Assembly (NCBI RefSeq): GCF_019973615.1
Contig: NZ_AP024238.1
Coordinates: 4,051,989 to 4,115,988 of the forward strand
Origin: Rhodoferax lithotrophicus
Lineage (GTDB): Bacteria > Pseudomonadota > Gammaproteobacteria > Burkholderiales > Burkholderiaceae_C
DNA: 64,000 nt
Direction: 5' to 3'
Below are positions 1-10,000 of this stretch, one piece after another (within the stretch, counting starts at the first letter, position 1; each line of letters starts with the position of its first letter). Below the pieces are notes generated by a model, which worked only from the letters and a program-made list of their open reading frames with translations, did not search any database and was not told the DNA's origin. The translations under genes and the position numbers were made by a program.

Positions 1-703
1 TGTCATCCACGGTTTTGGCGGTACGGAATTTTTGCTCTGCCATCGCCAGCAGTTTTTGCGTGGCACGCAAGCGAAGATAGTGTTCAAAGTCTTCTGGCGC
101 GCTCTTAATCGTTTTATCCAAATCAGCACTGGCAATTTCAAAATCATTGAATACTGAAGCCAATTCAAGTTGGTGTCGTTGTTCTGGTGAAACAACTTCA
201 CGCTCGGCAAAACGCAAGTCTTCCTGATACTTTTTGGCCTGTTCCAATTCCTCTTCATTCAGATATTCGTGTTCTTTTTGCTCCTCTTTTTTGTTACCCT
301 GCCAGCGCTGCGCCAGTTTGATTGACCAGTCAATGGCCTGTTGCACTTTTTTGGCAATGGGCGAGTTTTCAAAGGCGGTCAAAGCTCCCAGGCCGTTGTC
401 CAACAGCACCAATGCGCCACTAAGCCAGGGAAAAGTCACAGCTGTGGCAGCGGCGGCGGCTTTTAATGCCGTACGTATTTGCGCGACATAGGGCTTGACC
501 GTATCCCACACTTTTTTGACGCCATCCACAAAATTCCCTGCCTTTTCAGCCATCCACCCCACGGCTCGACCTGCCATATCTTTGGCAGTGTTATAGGCGG
601 CACTTACCCCGCGCCCAACTGCGCTGGCGACTGAACTAACGGCGCTACCGATTGAACTTGCGACAGAACTACAAATACTGCCAACTGAACTCCAAAAACC
701 CAT
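1..703 (-). CDS. Gly/Ser-rich helical protein, partial (C-terminus outside window)
   Basis: An open frame runs leftward from ATG at 701-703 to the window edge without a stop, at least 234 residues. The start is supported by an AAAGGA Shine-Dalgarno about 7 nt upstream. The first 45 residues are a small-residue repeat (VASSIGSAVSSVASAVGRG) that could pack as a glycine-zipper-like helix or insert in a membrane. An alanine-rich hydrophobic stretch follows (KAAAAATAVTF, LSGALVLL), then a long charged helical region rich in E, K and Q that is probably coiled coil. I do not recognise a family. It lies 31 nt downstream of the AAA+ ATPase gene in the same direction and presumably shares its transcript, so a role as the ATPase's partner or substrate is a reasonable inference. 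Transfer with the rest of the island is likely. Confidence 0.7.
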   Translation of the reverse strand, partial: MGFWSSVGSICSSVASSIGSAVSSVASAVGRGVSAAYNTAKDMAGRAVGWMAEKAGNFVDGVKKVWDTVKPYVAQIRTALKAAAAATAVTFPWLSGALVLLDNGLGALTAFENSPIAKKVQQAIDWSIKLAQRWQGNKKEEQKEHEYLNEEELEQAKKYQEDLRFAEREVVSPEQRHQLELASVFNDFEIASADLDKTIKSAPEDFEHYLRLRATQKLLAMAEQKFRTAKTVDD

Positions 704-734
704 GATTTTTCCTTTGAATAAATTTCAACAACAC

Positions 735-1652
735 TCAATCCCCAACCCCTAAAAGTCGCCTCCCAGCCTCCGCGCTTGCATTACTGCTGGCAGTTGTACG
801 ATCCTGCTGGTGCTTGCCAACATTTCGATTTGCGGTGCGTACATCCGCAATGGCACTTTCCAAATGCGCCCAAAGTACCTTTGGTTCCTTTGGGTTTTCA
901 ACCAAAGCACGGGGAAAGGCTGTGCGCAACACGGTACGAATTTCGCGCCCTGATAACCCATCCGATGCAGCAGCGGCACGTTCAATGATGAGAGCACGTT
1001 CCTCCTCTAGAGGCACACCAATCACCAGCAAACGATTCCAAAGTTGCTTGCGTCCTTCAAAATCCGGCAATTTGAACTCGATGTGATAACGGATGCGGCT
1101 GACAAAAGCGCTGTCGTAGTTCTTGGCAAAGTTGGTGGCAAAAACCACAATGCCATTGAAGCGTTCCAGTTCAATGAGCAGGGTGGAGCGCATGGCATTA
1201 ATTTCGTTGTCGATGCCCTGCGTAACTGACGATAGCCGCGCACCCAGCAAAGTATCGGCCTCGTCAAAAAAGAGCAAAGCATTTTCTGCAGTTGCAGCCT
1301 TGAATGCACTGGCGATGTTTTTTGCCGTGTCACCTACGTATTTGCTTTCGAGCTCAGAAATTCCAATGTGAATGTATGGGCGTTTCAGCGTGCCTGCCAA
1401 TGCCTCAGCTGCAAGCGTTTTTCCAGTGCCAGGTAAACCGTAAAAATTGAGAATCATGTTGCGCCCCATCGGGTCCACAGCACCAAAGCCCCAGTCGGTG
1501 TAAATCGTCTTGTGATGACGCATGGCTCCAATTGCCTCATCAAACATTCTGCGTGTTTCCGGTGCAAGTACAACTTCCGTTTCGAGCGTGATCCGGGCAA
1601 CTCGCAATTCGTAAGGAGAATTGGTTTCGGTGGTTTCAGGTTCAGTGCTCAT
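735..1652 (-). CDS. AAA+ family ATPase
   Basis: This 305-residue protein has one AAA+ module. Walker A is GLPGTGKT at about residues 72-79 and Walker B is LLFFDEAD at about 126-133. A second-region-of-homology segment (FATNFAKNYDSAFVSRIRYHIEF) carries the arginine-finger type residues. The C-terminal lid ends in a Ser/Ala-rich tail. The N-terminal 60 residues are not a recognisable domain. AAA+ proteins of this spastin/FtsH-like build remodel protein complexes using ATP; the substrate here is unknown. The gene sits between a WYL regulator gene upstream and the Gly/Ser-rich gene downstream on the same strand, which looks like a regulated three-gene module. No good Shine-Dalgarno is visible before the ATG. 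A moderate possibility is a defence or stress module, given the neighbouring CRISPR locus. Confidence 0.85.
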   Translation of the reverse strand: MSTEPETTETNSPYELRVARITLETEVVLAPETRRMFDEAIGAMRHHKTIYTDWGFGAVDPMGRNMILNFYGLPGTGKTLAAEALAGTLKRPYIHIGISELESKYVGDTAKNIASAFKAATAENALLFFDEADTLLGARLSSVTQGIDNEINAMRSTLLIELERFNGIVVFATNFAKNYDSAFVSRIRYHIEFKLPDFEGRKQLWNRLLVIGVPLEEERALIIERAAAASDGLSGREIRTVLRTAFPRALVENPKEPKVLWAHLESAIADVRTANRNVGKHQQDRTTASSNASAEAGRRLLGVGD

Positions 1653-1701
1653 AAATAGGGAGGGGGTTAAGTTTCAATCGTTGGCAATGATGTTGCATTC
1701 G

Positions 1702-2616
1702 TCACTGCCGAGGCTCCAAATACACCCGCAGTTCCTTTTCCAGTGTGGCTTGCAATTCTTCTGGGCTAATGATGCGAATATGTGGAATCCAGTGGCGAAC
1801 CGTCGGCAATATCTGATTCACATGCGCCACTTTGGATGACACCAGCATGCCGCCGTCTTCCAGCTCTTTTTCAATTACCTGATTGGCCAGCAATTTGCGC
1901 CGTTTGAAGTAGTTGGCCGCCGGTCCGGAGATCTTCAAAACCACTTCCAACTTTTTCTCGTTGAGCCAAATATCATCTTCCTGGGCCAGGGTTTGATTCA
2001 CTGCAGGGTCAACCGAGAAGGTGTCAGGTGACACCTGCAAGCGGTCAATCTTGACCAGGGTGAAGGCCTTGAGCTTTTCACCGTCTTTGCCAGCCAGGTA
2101 CCAAATACCATCATGGTTGACCAGCTTGTAAGGTTCCACATAGGTGTAGGTTTTGGAGCCTTCATCCTTTTGGTAGCTGTAAGTGATTTTTCGGTGCTGG
2201 AGGATGGCCTGTTCCAATTGTTGGAACAACTGCTCTTTACCCGCCAGGTCTTCGTAGGGGTGCCCCTTGACCAGCCAGGCGCTTTGGATGCGACTGTCAA
2301 ACAAGTCGCGCAGGAATTCATTGGAAAGCGTTGGGAACAATCCACGTACACCGGCCAAATTGGCAAATTGGTCAACATCGCGCAAACTCAGCTTACCCAG
2401 AAAGGTTGGCTGAAGGTAATAGCGGCCATCGGTCTTTTCTATCGGCAAGAAAGAAAACCGTTCGTTAAGGTCACGCTGTATCGTGCGCAAGTTCACATTG
2501 AATTCTTCAGCCAGCGACTGTGGATCAAGTTTTTCACCTTGATTGAGCATGCCCAGAATGTGGGCAAGGCGGTAACCCAGTGAATCTCGGTCAGTGCTGG
2601 AGGTCGTTGTGCGCAT
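1702..2616 (-). CDS. HTH and WYL-domain transcriptional regulator
   Basis: The protein is 304 residues from the ATG at 2616. A longer frame reaches a TTG at 2655, but it would start only 6 nt from the palindrome at 2661, so the ATG is preferred. The N-terminal 70 residues form a DeoR-like winged helix-turn-helix (LDPQSLAEEFNVNLRTIQRDLNE). The centre holds the WYL-type segment (ITYSYQKDEG then PYKLVNHDGIWYLAGKD, with the conserved Y-L and an arginine-containing loop), followed by the WCX-like C-terminal domain (LKISGPAANYFKRRK ... LEKELRVYLEPR). WYL proteins are ligand-responsive regulators, often sensing nucleic-acid or nucleotide ligands and often linked to defence islands. It is the first gene of the minus-strand module with the AAA+ ATPase and probably controls that module. 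Confidence 0.88.
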   Translation of the reverse strand: MRTTTSSTDRDSLGYRLAHILGMLNQGEKLDPQSLAEEFNVNLRTIQRDLNERFSFLPIEKTDGRYYLQPTFLGKLSLRDVDQFANLAGVRGLFPTLSNEFLRDLFDSRIQSAWLVKGHPYEDLAGKEQLFQQLEQAILQHRKITYSYQKDEGSKTYTYVEPYKLVNHDGIWYLAGKDGEKLKAFTLVKIDRLQVSPDTFSVDPAVNQTLAQEDDIWLNEKKLEVVLKISGPAANYFKRRKLLANQVIEKELEDGGMLVSSKVAHVNQILPTVRHWIPHIRIISPEELQATLEKELRVYLEPRQ

Positions 2617-2660
2617 GAACTGTGGTGCTGTTGAACGTGAAAGCAAGATTAACAAAGTAG

Positions 2661-2679
2661 TACGACAGATGATGTCGTA
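2661..2679. promoter_or_regulatory. Perfect palindrome, candidate operator of the WYL regulator
   Basis: TACGACA, a 5-nt spacer, then TGTCGTA: a perfect 7-bp inverted repeat 45 bp upstream of the ATG of the WYL regulator gene. The size and spacing suit a dimeric helix-turn-helix protein, so autoregulation of the minus-strand module is the natural reading. This is inference; no promoter hexamers are clear around it. Confidence 0.5.
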
Positions 2680-3002
2680 TTGCTTGCGCGTTTCCGATGT
2701 CTTGAAATTTAAATGATTGGGCTCATCCTATATTGCCGAGTGAAGTCTGGGTATCCCCCGATTGGGGGATATTGAAGTTGGGCTCAACTTTTCTGGTTCA
2801 TTAAGTTGTTCTGCATCCTTCTTTGGGAGTCAATGAACCCAGGTAAAGTTTTTTTGTCTGGAATACGGCAAAGGGAAATTGAATAAATCGTGCCGATTTA
2901 ACTTATTCAGTTTATTGAGGACGGCAATTTAAGCTGCTCGTGAACGCGGTTTCAGTGCACGGCATAGGGGCCTCTTGCAAGCTATTGAAATCGCAACGCC
3001 AA
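2680..3002. other. Intergenic stretch with a C5/G5 palindrome
   Basis: No credible gene is seen between the WYL regulator and the DUF445 gene. The main structure is a 20-bp palindrome at 2752-2771, TATCCCCC then GATT then GGGGGATA, with 8 perfect pairs and no T-tract on either side, so it looks more like a protein site or an RNA hairpin than a terminator. A shorter relative (CCCCC-ATTT-GGGGG) occurs at 28271-28284 on the other side of the island. The rest is moderately AT-rich and otherwise unremarkable. Confidence 0.5.
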
Positions 3003-4316
3003 TCAGACCTTTCCTGTCAGTTGTGTGATGGCATATATCACCAATCCGACCAATCCACCGACCACGGTGCCATTGATGCGGATGAACTGCAGGTCTGAGC
3101 CAATTGCCAATTCGATCCGGTTGCTCATTTCGTCTTTTGTCCATTGCTTGAGTTGATCTTCAATGAAACATCCGACTTCACCCCGGTACTGGTGAATCAT
3201 GGATGCACTGCCAGACTCAATCGCTTCATTTAGCCAGGCACTCAATTGCGCATCTGTGGCCAAGGTATGGCCAATTTGACGTATCAGTGGTGTCAGTTGG
3301 CCACCCATGACCGGATCATGTCGATCCAGTGCCATATTCAGGCGATCTTTGAGGAGATCCCAAATGCCATTCAACAGGTTTTTCACCTGTTCACTGTTGA
3401 GCGTGTCTTGCTGGTACTGGGTAATCGTGTTTTGCCAATCTGGATCAGCTTTGAGTTGCTGGACAAACTCCTGAATCATCACACCGTATTTATTGCGAAG
3501 TGCATGATGCGGGTTGGTACGTATGTCCTTGGCTGATTGCCAGAGCGCCTTGATCAAACTCGGTGATACTTTTGTGATGGCGGTTTTGAAGATGATGTTT
3601 TCCGCACCAATGGCATGGATCAAAAATTCTGAAATCTTCGGCTGATTGGCGGTATCTGCCAAATAGCCTACTGCCCACTCCAAAATCCCATCCAGCATTT
3701 CCTCATGTTTTTTTTCTGCAACGAACAAGTCGACCACGTTCGCGGCCATTTCTGGCATGTTCAACTGGCTCAGTTGTCGGCCAACAACTTCACCCAATTG
3801 CCGCTTTATCTTGGCATCGTCCAGCGAGTCCAATACCTTGTTAAGGGCATGTGCTGCTGCATGACCAAGATTGGTGGCTGTTTTGGGAGCCAGTAGCCAA
3901 GTGCTGAGCAAATCTGCCGGGTTGGCTGATCGAATGCGTCTGGTTATAGCCTCTTCTGTGATGAAGTGGGTTTCAACAAATTCGCCGAGATTGCGCCCGA
4001 TGTCTTCTTTGCTGTTGGGAATAATGGCGGTGTGCCAGATTGGAATGCTCAAGGGGTGTCGAAACAAAGCCACGACAGCAAACCAGTCAGCTACCGCGCC
4101 TACCATTGCTGCTTCAGAAAATGCAGCAAGGTAGCCAATAGCTGGGTGAATATGGCGGTAACTCACAGCTATGGCATACATGACAGCCATGACCAGTAAC
4201 AGCCCGAATGAGATGCGTTGCATCGTTTTAAGACGCAAGCTCAGTTGAATGTCACGACTACTGGCACGACCCAATGGGTCTGCGAATTGATTGGCCAAAT
4301 GCTTTTCAGTGGTCAC
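3003..4316 (-). CDS. DUF445 family membrane protein
   Basis: This is a 437-residue protein of the DUF445 family. Two N-terminal membrane helices (FGLLLVMAVMYAIAV and the segment around AAFSEAAMVGAVADW) are followed by the family hallmark VADWFAVVALFRHPLSIPIWHTAIIP and then IGRNLGEFVETHF. A long helical region follows, and the conserved end IGSDLQFIRINGTVVGGLVGLVIYAI is present with a terminal membrane helix. Length and both ends match the family, so it is intact. The GTG start is chosen because GGGAGG lies 5 nt upstream; the first ATG is 31 codons inside and would remove part of the first helix region. The family's biochemical role is not established. It is convergent with nothing nearby and appears to be monocistronic. 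Confidence 0.88.
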   Translation of the reverse strand: MTTEKHLANQFADPLGRASSRDIQLSLRLKTMQRISFGLLLVMAVMYAIAVSYRHIHPAIGYLAAFSEAAMVGAVADWFAVVALFRHPLSIPIWHTAIIPNSKEDIGRNLGEFVETHFITEEAITRRIRSANPADLLSTWLLAPKTATNLGHAAAHALNKVLDSLDDAKIKRQLGEVVGRQLSQLNMPEMAANVVDLFVAEKKHEEMLDGILEWAVGYLADTANQPKISEFLIHAIGAENIIFKTAITKVSPSLIKALWQSAKDIRTNPHHALRNKYGVMIQEFVQQLKADPDWQNTITQYQQDTLNSEQVKNLLNGIWDLLKDRLNMALDRHDPVMGGQLTPLIRQIGHTLATDAQLSAWLNEAIESGSASMIHQYRGEVGCFIEDQLKQWTKDEMSNRIELAIGSDLQFIRINGTVVGGLVGLVIYAITQLTGKV

Positions 4317-4454
4317 CGATCCCTCCCTTTATATGGATGTGCCGTAGAGCATGCTAAGTGAAGAGTCAGAAGCCTGAAATGTTCAGCATTTATGGCTGCC
4401 AAACCGCATTGTGACCAATGGGCATCCAATGTCCGCAAGAAGGTAAATTGGGTG

Positions 4455-4667
4455 TCACTTTCTGCGTACCAAACTCCGAACGAAATCCGCTGGTCTGGCC
4501 ATCACGGTCTCGGCAATGCTGGGTACTGCATGCTTTAACTGCGTCGAACCGCATTGCCTACATGTGGTTGGCACTTGGATGACATCGCTCCGCTGCACGC
4601 TGACATGGCTCCAGTCACAGGACGTGCAGGTGACTTTGAAAATTGGAAATTTGGGTGCGATTGGCAT
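4455..4667 (-). CDS. Small zinc-ribbon protein
   Basis: A 70-residue protein with two CxxC knuckles (CTSC at about 14-17, CRQC at about 37-40), the pattern of a zinc ribbon. Its C-terminal helix ends in RSLVRRK. GGAAGG about 6 nt before the ATG supports the start. It has the same plan as the small protein at 30313-30522 (MPI-P opening, CxxC-W-S spacing, CxxCG, then a short helical basic tail), so the two look like divergent paralogues. Function is unknown; such ribbons often bind nucleic acid or partner proteins. Confidence 0.65.
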   Translation of the reverse strand: MPIAPKFPIFKVTCTSCDWSHVSVQRSDVIQVPTTCRQCGSTQLKHAVPSIAETVMARPADFVRSLVRRK

Positions 4668-4709
4668 GACAGCCTTCCATGATGGGGTGGCAAGGTGTGA
4701 ATCTACTGT

Positions 4710-4838
4710 TCAATCTGGCTTGGTTTGACTTTTCAGTTTGCTGATGTAGGCACTCAAACCGGCTGTGGATAAAACTCCGACTGCAAAAGCAATCGCAAAG
4801 GCAGCAAGACTTTCAAGGGGAGATGTATTGTTTCCCAT
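4710..4838 (-). CDS. Small single-pass membrane protein, hypothetical
   Basis: A 42-residue frame starts at an ATG preceded by AAGGA about 6 nt upstream. It encodes one strong hydrophobic helix (LAAFAIAFAVGVLSTAG) followed by a short basic-polar tail (ISKLKSQTK). The ribosome site and clean helix make it a plausible small membrane protein of the kind often missed by length cut-offs. No family is recognised. A competing 64-codon frame on the same strand at 4754-4948 has a less protein-like composition and no ribosome site. Confidence 0.45.
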   Translation of the reverse strand: MGNNTSPLESLAAFAIAFAVGVLSTAGLSAYISKLKSQTKPD

Positions 4839-5049
4839 GGTGAATCCTTAGGGTGGTTGGGTTGAAAAAGAAAATGGTGACAGCAAAAATCTAATATTGA
4901 TGGTCTGGCTTTTGACCACCGGAAATTAATGTCCCAACGATAAGGCACGCCAATGACAGCCCGTGTCGTTTTTGGTTTTTAGACTTTATTTTTATCAGTC
5001 ACCCTTGACTAGCAATGTTCGCTTGGTGAAGCTTTAGCATTGGAGGTCT

Positions 5050-5850
5050 ATGGCGACCATCCACCCACCTATTTCAACCATCCATCCCACGTCAGCTGGC
5101 ACTTACCGCGAACGTGATGTATTGATTCTCCTGGAACAGGGTTTGCCCAAGGGATTTGATGTTTTCCACAGCGTCGAGTGGTCTGCCATGCATGACGGCG
5201 ATCAGGGTTTTGGTGAATTTGATGCCGTGGTGGTAGCGCCCACTGGACACCTGGTGTTGTTGGAAGTCAAGGCTGGTCAGGTTGTCGCGCGAGCCCAAGG
5301 TCTGGTGAAGTTTTACAGCGACTCCGGGGCAAACCCCAAAGACGTGGAACACCAAGCCCGCCGTCAGCACAGTGCCATGATGGATCGTTTGTCCAAGTCA
5401 GGCTTGCATGAGATCCACGTCAGTCAACTGTTGGTGCTGGCAGATCAGGTCATTGACAAAGGAACTATCACTTACCCCAGGGAAAGAATCGTAGATGCCA
5501 CCCAACTGGATTCACTGTGCAGCTTGGTAAAAGATGCTATTCCAAGAAACAGCCTTGCCGATCCCTTGCGCGTTCATGTGCTGGACTTTCTTGCAAATCG
5601 CTTTAAATTGCATCCAGATATGGCCACCCATATTGGTCAAATTCACAGAGCCAACATCCAGTTGGCCGAAGGGCTGGCCACTTGAGTGCCTCGAATTTCA
5701 CATTCGGGTGGTGTGTTCTTGATTGAAGCTGTCGCGAGTACTGGTAAATCACAGTTGGCTCTGACAATGTTGCGCGAGGCTCAAACAACAATTTGCGTGT
5801 TGCCTATATTTGTTAAAACCGCACATTGGCTGACCACATTACAAACCTAG
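5050..5850 (+). pseudogene. NERD-domain/helicase gene, broken by in-frame TGA and truncated
   Basis: The first 211 codons encode a NERD (nuclease-related) domain: RERDVLILLEQGLPKGFDVFHSVEW, then the nuclease-like core FGEFDAVVVAP and LVLLEVKAGQV with the D-(x)n-E-x-K catalytic pattern. The frame stops at TGA 5683-5685. Reading on in the same frame gives a recognisable continuation (VPRISHSGGVFLIEA then ASTGKSQLAL), which is the P-loop start of the superfamily-1 helicase domain that normally follows NERD in these proteins. The stop falls where relatives typically have Trp, so TGG to TGA is the likely lesion. The continuation ends at TAG 5848-5850, about 50 residues in, and the rest of the helicase is missing. 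The break lies immediately upstream of the cas locus. A stand-alone NERD protein of 211 residues may still be made. Confidence 0.75.
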
Positions 5851-6003
5851 CACCACACTCGGTCTTAAGGTGAATAAGCCCTCATATGCATCGCATAAGT
5901 GCTGGTCTACCCACAAATTTTAATAACAGAGGATAAGTACCGTCTTCTTCAAGATGATTCACATCCATAATCGTCCAAAACATCTCAGGGACGAGGCAAT
6001 ACC

Positions 6004-7002
6004 ATGGCCACTCTTGATGCTTCAAACCTGAAGTCAATCCTGCACTCCAAACGTGCCAACATTTACTACCTGGAGCACTGCCGGGTGCTGGTGAATGGGG
6101 GCCGGGTTGAATACGTCACTGACGAGGGCAAGCACTCTCTTTACTGGAACATCCCCATCGCCAACACCACCACGGTTCTGCTGGGCACGGGCACGTCGGT
6201 CACCCAGGCGGCCATGCGTGAGCTGGCCAAAGCTGGCGTGCTGGTTGGGTTTTGCGGTGGCGGTGGCACGCCCTTGTTCAGCGCGAATGAGATGGACATT
6301 GAGGTGGCCTGGTTCTCCCCCCAAAGCGAATACCGCCCCACCGAATACTTGCAGCACTGGGTGCGGTTCTGGTTTGACGACGGCTTGCGCCTGGCGGCGG
6401 CCAAAGAATTCCAGCAAATCCGGCTGCAACGTGTGCGCCAGCAATGGCATAGCTTGAGCCAGTTGCGCGACAGCCCTTGCACGGTCGACATGACCCAGCT
6501 CGATGCGCTGCTGAAGCAGTCCAGCCAGGGTGTCGCCAATGCATCGAGCCAAACCGATCTTTTGACCGAAGAAGGTCGCCTGACCAAGCAGCTCTACCGG
6601 CTGGTGACCCAAGCCACGCAATACGGCGAATTCGTGCGCAGCCAGCGCGGCGACAGCATCGACGCGGCCAACCAGTTTCTTGACCACGGCAACTACCTTG
6701 CCTATGGGCTTGCCGCTACGGCCACTTGGGTGCTTGGTCTGCCCCACGGGCTGGCGGTGCTACACGGCAAAACCCGTCGCGGTGGTCTGGTGTTTGATGT
6801 GGCCGATCTGGTCAAAGATGCCGCCATCCTGCCCCAGGCCTTTATCTCTGCCATGCGGGGTGACACTGAACAGGAGTTCCGCCAGGCCTGCATTGACAAG
6901 CTGACCAGCAGCGAGGCGCTGGACTTCATGATCGACACCCTCAAGGCGGTGGCGCTGAAGATTGGCCGACTGGCCCAAACCCAGCCAGCCGCTGACGCAT
7001 GA
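6004..7002 (+). CDS. cas1: Type I-F CRISPR-associated endonuclease Cas1
   Basis: This 332-residue integrase subunit works with Cas2-3 to insert new spacers at the leader end of the array. The metal-binding residues fall at E190 (LLTEEGR), H254 (AVLHG), D265 and D268 (VFDVADLVKD), the same numbering known for Pseudomonas type I-F Cas1, so the enzyme looks fully active. The N-terminal beta domain contains the I-F pattern GTGTSVTQAAMRELAKAGVLVGFCGGGG. It overlaps the cas3 start by 4 nt (ATGA), indicating translational coupling. It is the first gene of the locus and begins 153 bp after the truncated NERD pseudogene; an obvious promoter was not resolved in that gap. Confidence 0.97.
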   Translation: MATLDASNLKSILHSKRANIYYLEHCRVLVNGGRVEYVTDEGKHSLYWNIPIANTTTVLLGTGTSVTQAAMRELAKAGVLVGFCGGGGTPLFSANEMDIEVAWFSPQSEYRPTEYLQHWVRFWFDDGLRLAAAKEFQQIRLQRVRQQWHSLSQLRDSPCTVDMTQLDALLKQSSQGVANASSQTDLLTEEGRLTKQLYRLVTQATQYGEFVRSQRGDSIDAANQFLDHGNYLAYGLAATATWVLGLPHGLAVLHGKTRRGGLVFDVADLVKDAAILPQAFISAMRGDTEQEFRQACIDKLTSSEALDFMIDTLKAVALKIGRLAQTQPAADA

Positions 7003-10000
7003 ACATACTGCTGATCTCCCAGTGCAACAAGCGGGCACTGACCGAAACCCGCCGCATCCTTGACCAATTCGCCGAACGGCGCGGTGAGCGCACCTGGCAA
7101 ACCCCCATCACCCAAGCGGGGCTCGACACACTGCGCCAGTTGCTCAAAAAAACCGCCCGCAAAAACACCGCCGTGGCCTGCCACTGGATTCGCGGGCAAG
7201 ACCACAGCGAACTGCTGTGGATCGTGGGAGATGCCAGCCAGTTCAACAGCCAGGGCGCGGTGCCCACCAACATGACACGGCGCAATATCTTGCGGCAGGG
7301 GGATGAAAACGATTGGCATACCGGGCAAGACATCCATTTGCTCAGCGCCCTGGCCGCTTTGTTGCATGACTTGGGCAAAGCCAGTCAGGCTTTTCAAATG
7401 CGCTTACTTGGGCAATTGCAAGAGCGCAACCAGTACCGCCATGAATGGGTTTCGCTGCGCCTGTTTGAAGCCTTTGTAGGCGACGATGACGATGCCACCT
7501 GGCTGGCCCGCCTCGCCAACCCGTCGGAAGTGGACGATGCCACCTGGTTGGGTCGCCTGCAGCGTGATGGTTTGGATCAATCCGTGCAAGCGCCCTTTGC
7601 TCACCTGGTGCGAGCACCCCTGGCTCAGGCCATCGCCTGGTTGGTGGTCACCCACCACCGCTTGCCCGTGGCCCCGGAGAAAGATACCGAACCAGGCAGC
7701 AAAACCTACCTGGGCAAAAAGGTTGACTGGGTCACAGCCCACGCGCTCAAAGATGTTCTCCACCTGATGGATGCCGGTTGGAACGAACTGAATCGTGGGG
7801 GTGATGCCAAGCAAATGGCCTTGTACTGGCACTTTCCGCACGGCTTGCCCGTAACCACCGACTTGTGGCGCAAACGGGCTGCCCGTTTGGCAGGGCGGCT
7901 GCTGGCCTTGTGCCAGTCGCCCGACAAAGGCCAGTGGCTGAACAACCCGTATGTGATGCATGTCTCTCGGCTGTGCCTGATGCTGGCAGACCACCACTAT
8001 TCATCCCTGGTCGTGGACGACAAAGGCAAGCCCGCAGCAGGCCGGGTCACCGGTCAGAAAAACTACCCGCTCTACGCCAATACCCAAGGGCCAGCAGGCC
8101 AGCTCAATCAGACGCTGGACGAACACCTGCTGGGCGTGGCCCAGCACAGCAGCGAGGTCAGCCACGCCTTGCCGCGTTTCGAGTTGAACCTGCCCCGGCT
8201 GGCCCGCCACAAGGCCTTGAAAAAACGCGCCCAAGATGCCCGATTTCGCTGGCAAGACAAAGCATTCGAGGTGGCACAGGCCATGCGTGAACGCAGCCAG
8301 CGGCAAGGGGCTTTTATCGTCAACATGGCCTCTACCGGGTGCGGCAAAACTTTGGCGAATGCCCGCATCATGTATGCGCTGGCAGACCCTGAGCAAGGTA
8401 TGCGCTGCGCCTTTGCCATGGGCCTGCGCACCCTCACCCTGCAAACCGGCCGGGCCTTTGGTGAGCTGTTGGGCCTGGGTGATGCTGAGCTGGCCATCCG
8501 TGTGGGCGGCAGCGCCAGCCGGGCGCTGTTTGAACACTATGAGCGCGAGGCCGAACAATCCGGCTCTGCCTCGCGCCAGACCTTGTTGGAAGAAGGTAGC
8601 CATGTGGTGTTTGACGGCAACACCGAAGAGCACCCCTTGCTGCAGAGGATCATGCACGACCCCGCCGCCCGAGCCTTGCTGGCCGCGCCCTTGTTGGTGT
8701 GTACCATCGACCACCTGACCCCCGCCACAGAAAGCCAGCGCGGTGGTCGCCAGATTGCCCCCATGCTGCGCTTGATGAGCGGCGATCTGGTGCTGGACGA
8801 GCCTGATGATTTCGATATTGCCGACCTGCCAGCGCTGACCCGTCTGGTGCACTGGGCTGGCCTGCTGGGTTCGCGGGTGTTGCTGTCATCCGCCACTTTG
8901 CCGCCGGCTCTGGTGCAAGGCCTGTTTGAAGCCTACCGCAATGGTCGCCAGCACTACCAGCGCAACCGTGGCGACCGCCCCAGCGCAATGGCCCAGGCCG
9001 CGGAAATTTGTTGCGCCTGGGTGGACGAGTTTGACGTGCAACAGGCCAACTGCGCGGATGGCGCGAGCTTTGTCAACGAACACGGCAATTTCGCCAAACG
9101 ACGGGCATTGCGACTGGGCAAAGCCGAAGTGCGCCGCCGGGCGGTGTTGGTGCCTCTGGACTTGCGTGGCAAAGCCAGTGCGCTGCTGCCAACTGGTTTT
9201 GCACAGGAAGCCATTCGCCATGCAGTCGGTTTACACCACAAGCATCACCAGCCCGATCCCCAAAGCGGCAAGTGTGTCAGCTTTGGTCTGATTCGTATGG
9301 CCAATATCGGGCCGCTGGTGGACGTGGCGCTGGAGCTGTACCGCCTGCCCTGGCCCGAAGGTGTGCGCGTGCACCTGTGCGCCTACCACTCACAATTTCC
9401 GCTGTTGATCCGCTCCGCCATTGAGCACCAGTTGGATCAAACCCTGAACCGCCGCCAGCCCGATGCCGTATTCACCCTGCCGGATATTCGCCAGCGCCTG
9501 GACGAGAACCCCGAGCCAGACCACCTGTTCATCGTGCTGGGGTCACCGGTCACCGAGGTGGGCCGCGACCACGACTACGACTGGGCCGTGGTCGAGCCAT
9601 CTTCCATGCGCTCATTGATCCAGCTTGCGGGCCGGGTGCGCCGACACCGTGAGGGCGAATGCAGCACCCCGAATATCCGTGTGTTTGACACCAACCTGCG
9701 CCACTTCAGTAGCCCCAATCAACCGGCCTTTTGCAAACCCGGTTTTGAAACAGACCAGTTTCCTTTGCAGCCGCACAGCCTGGGCCAGTTGATGGCCCCT
9801 GATGAAGTCGCCGTGATTGATGCGCGGCCCCGCATCGTGGCACGAGAAAAATTGCAACCGCGTAGCCGACTGGTGGACTTAGAGCATGCCCGCATGCAGG
9901 CGACGATGTGGCCTGCTCCCCCCAATTCATTGGCGCTGAACGCAGCCAGTTGGTGGCAACTGGCTCCAGCTGATGCGCTGTTGACTGCCGTGCTGCCGCA

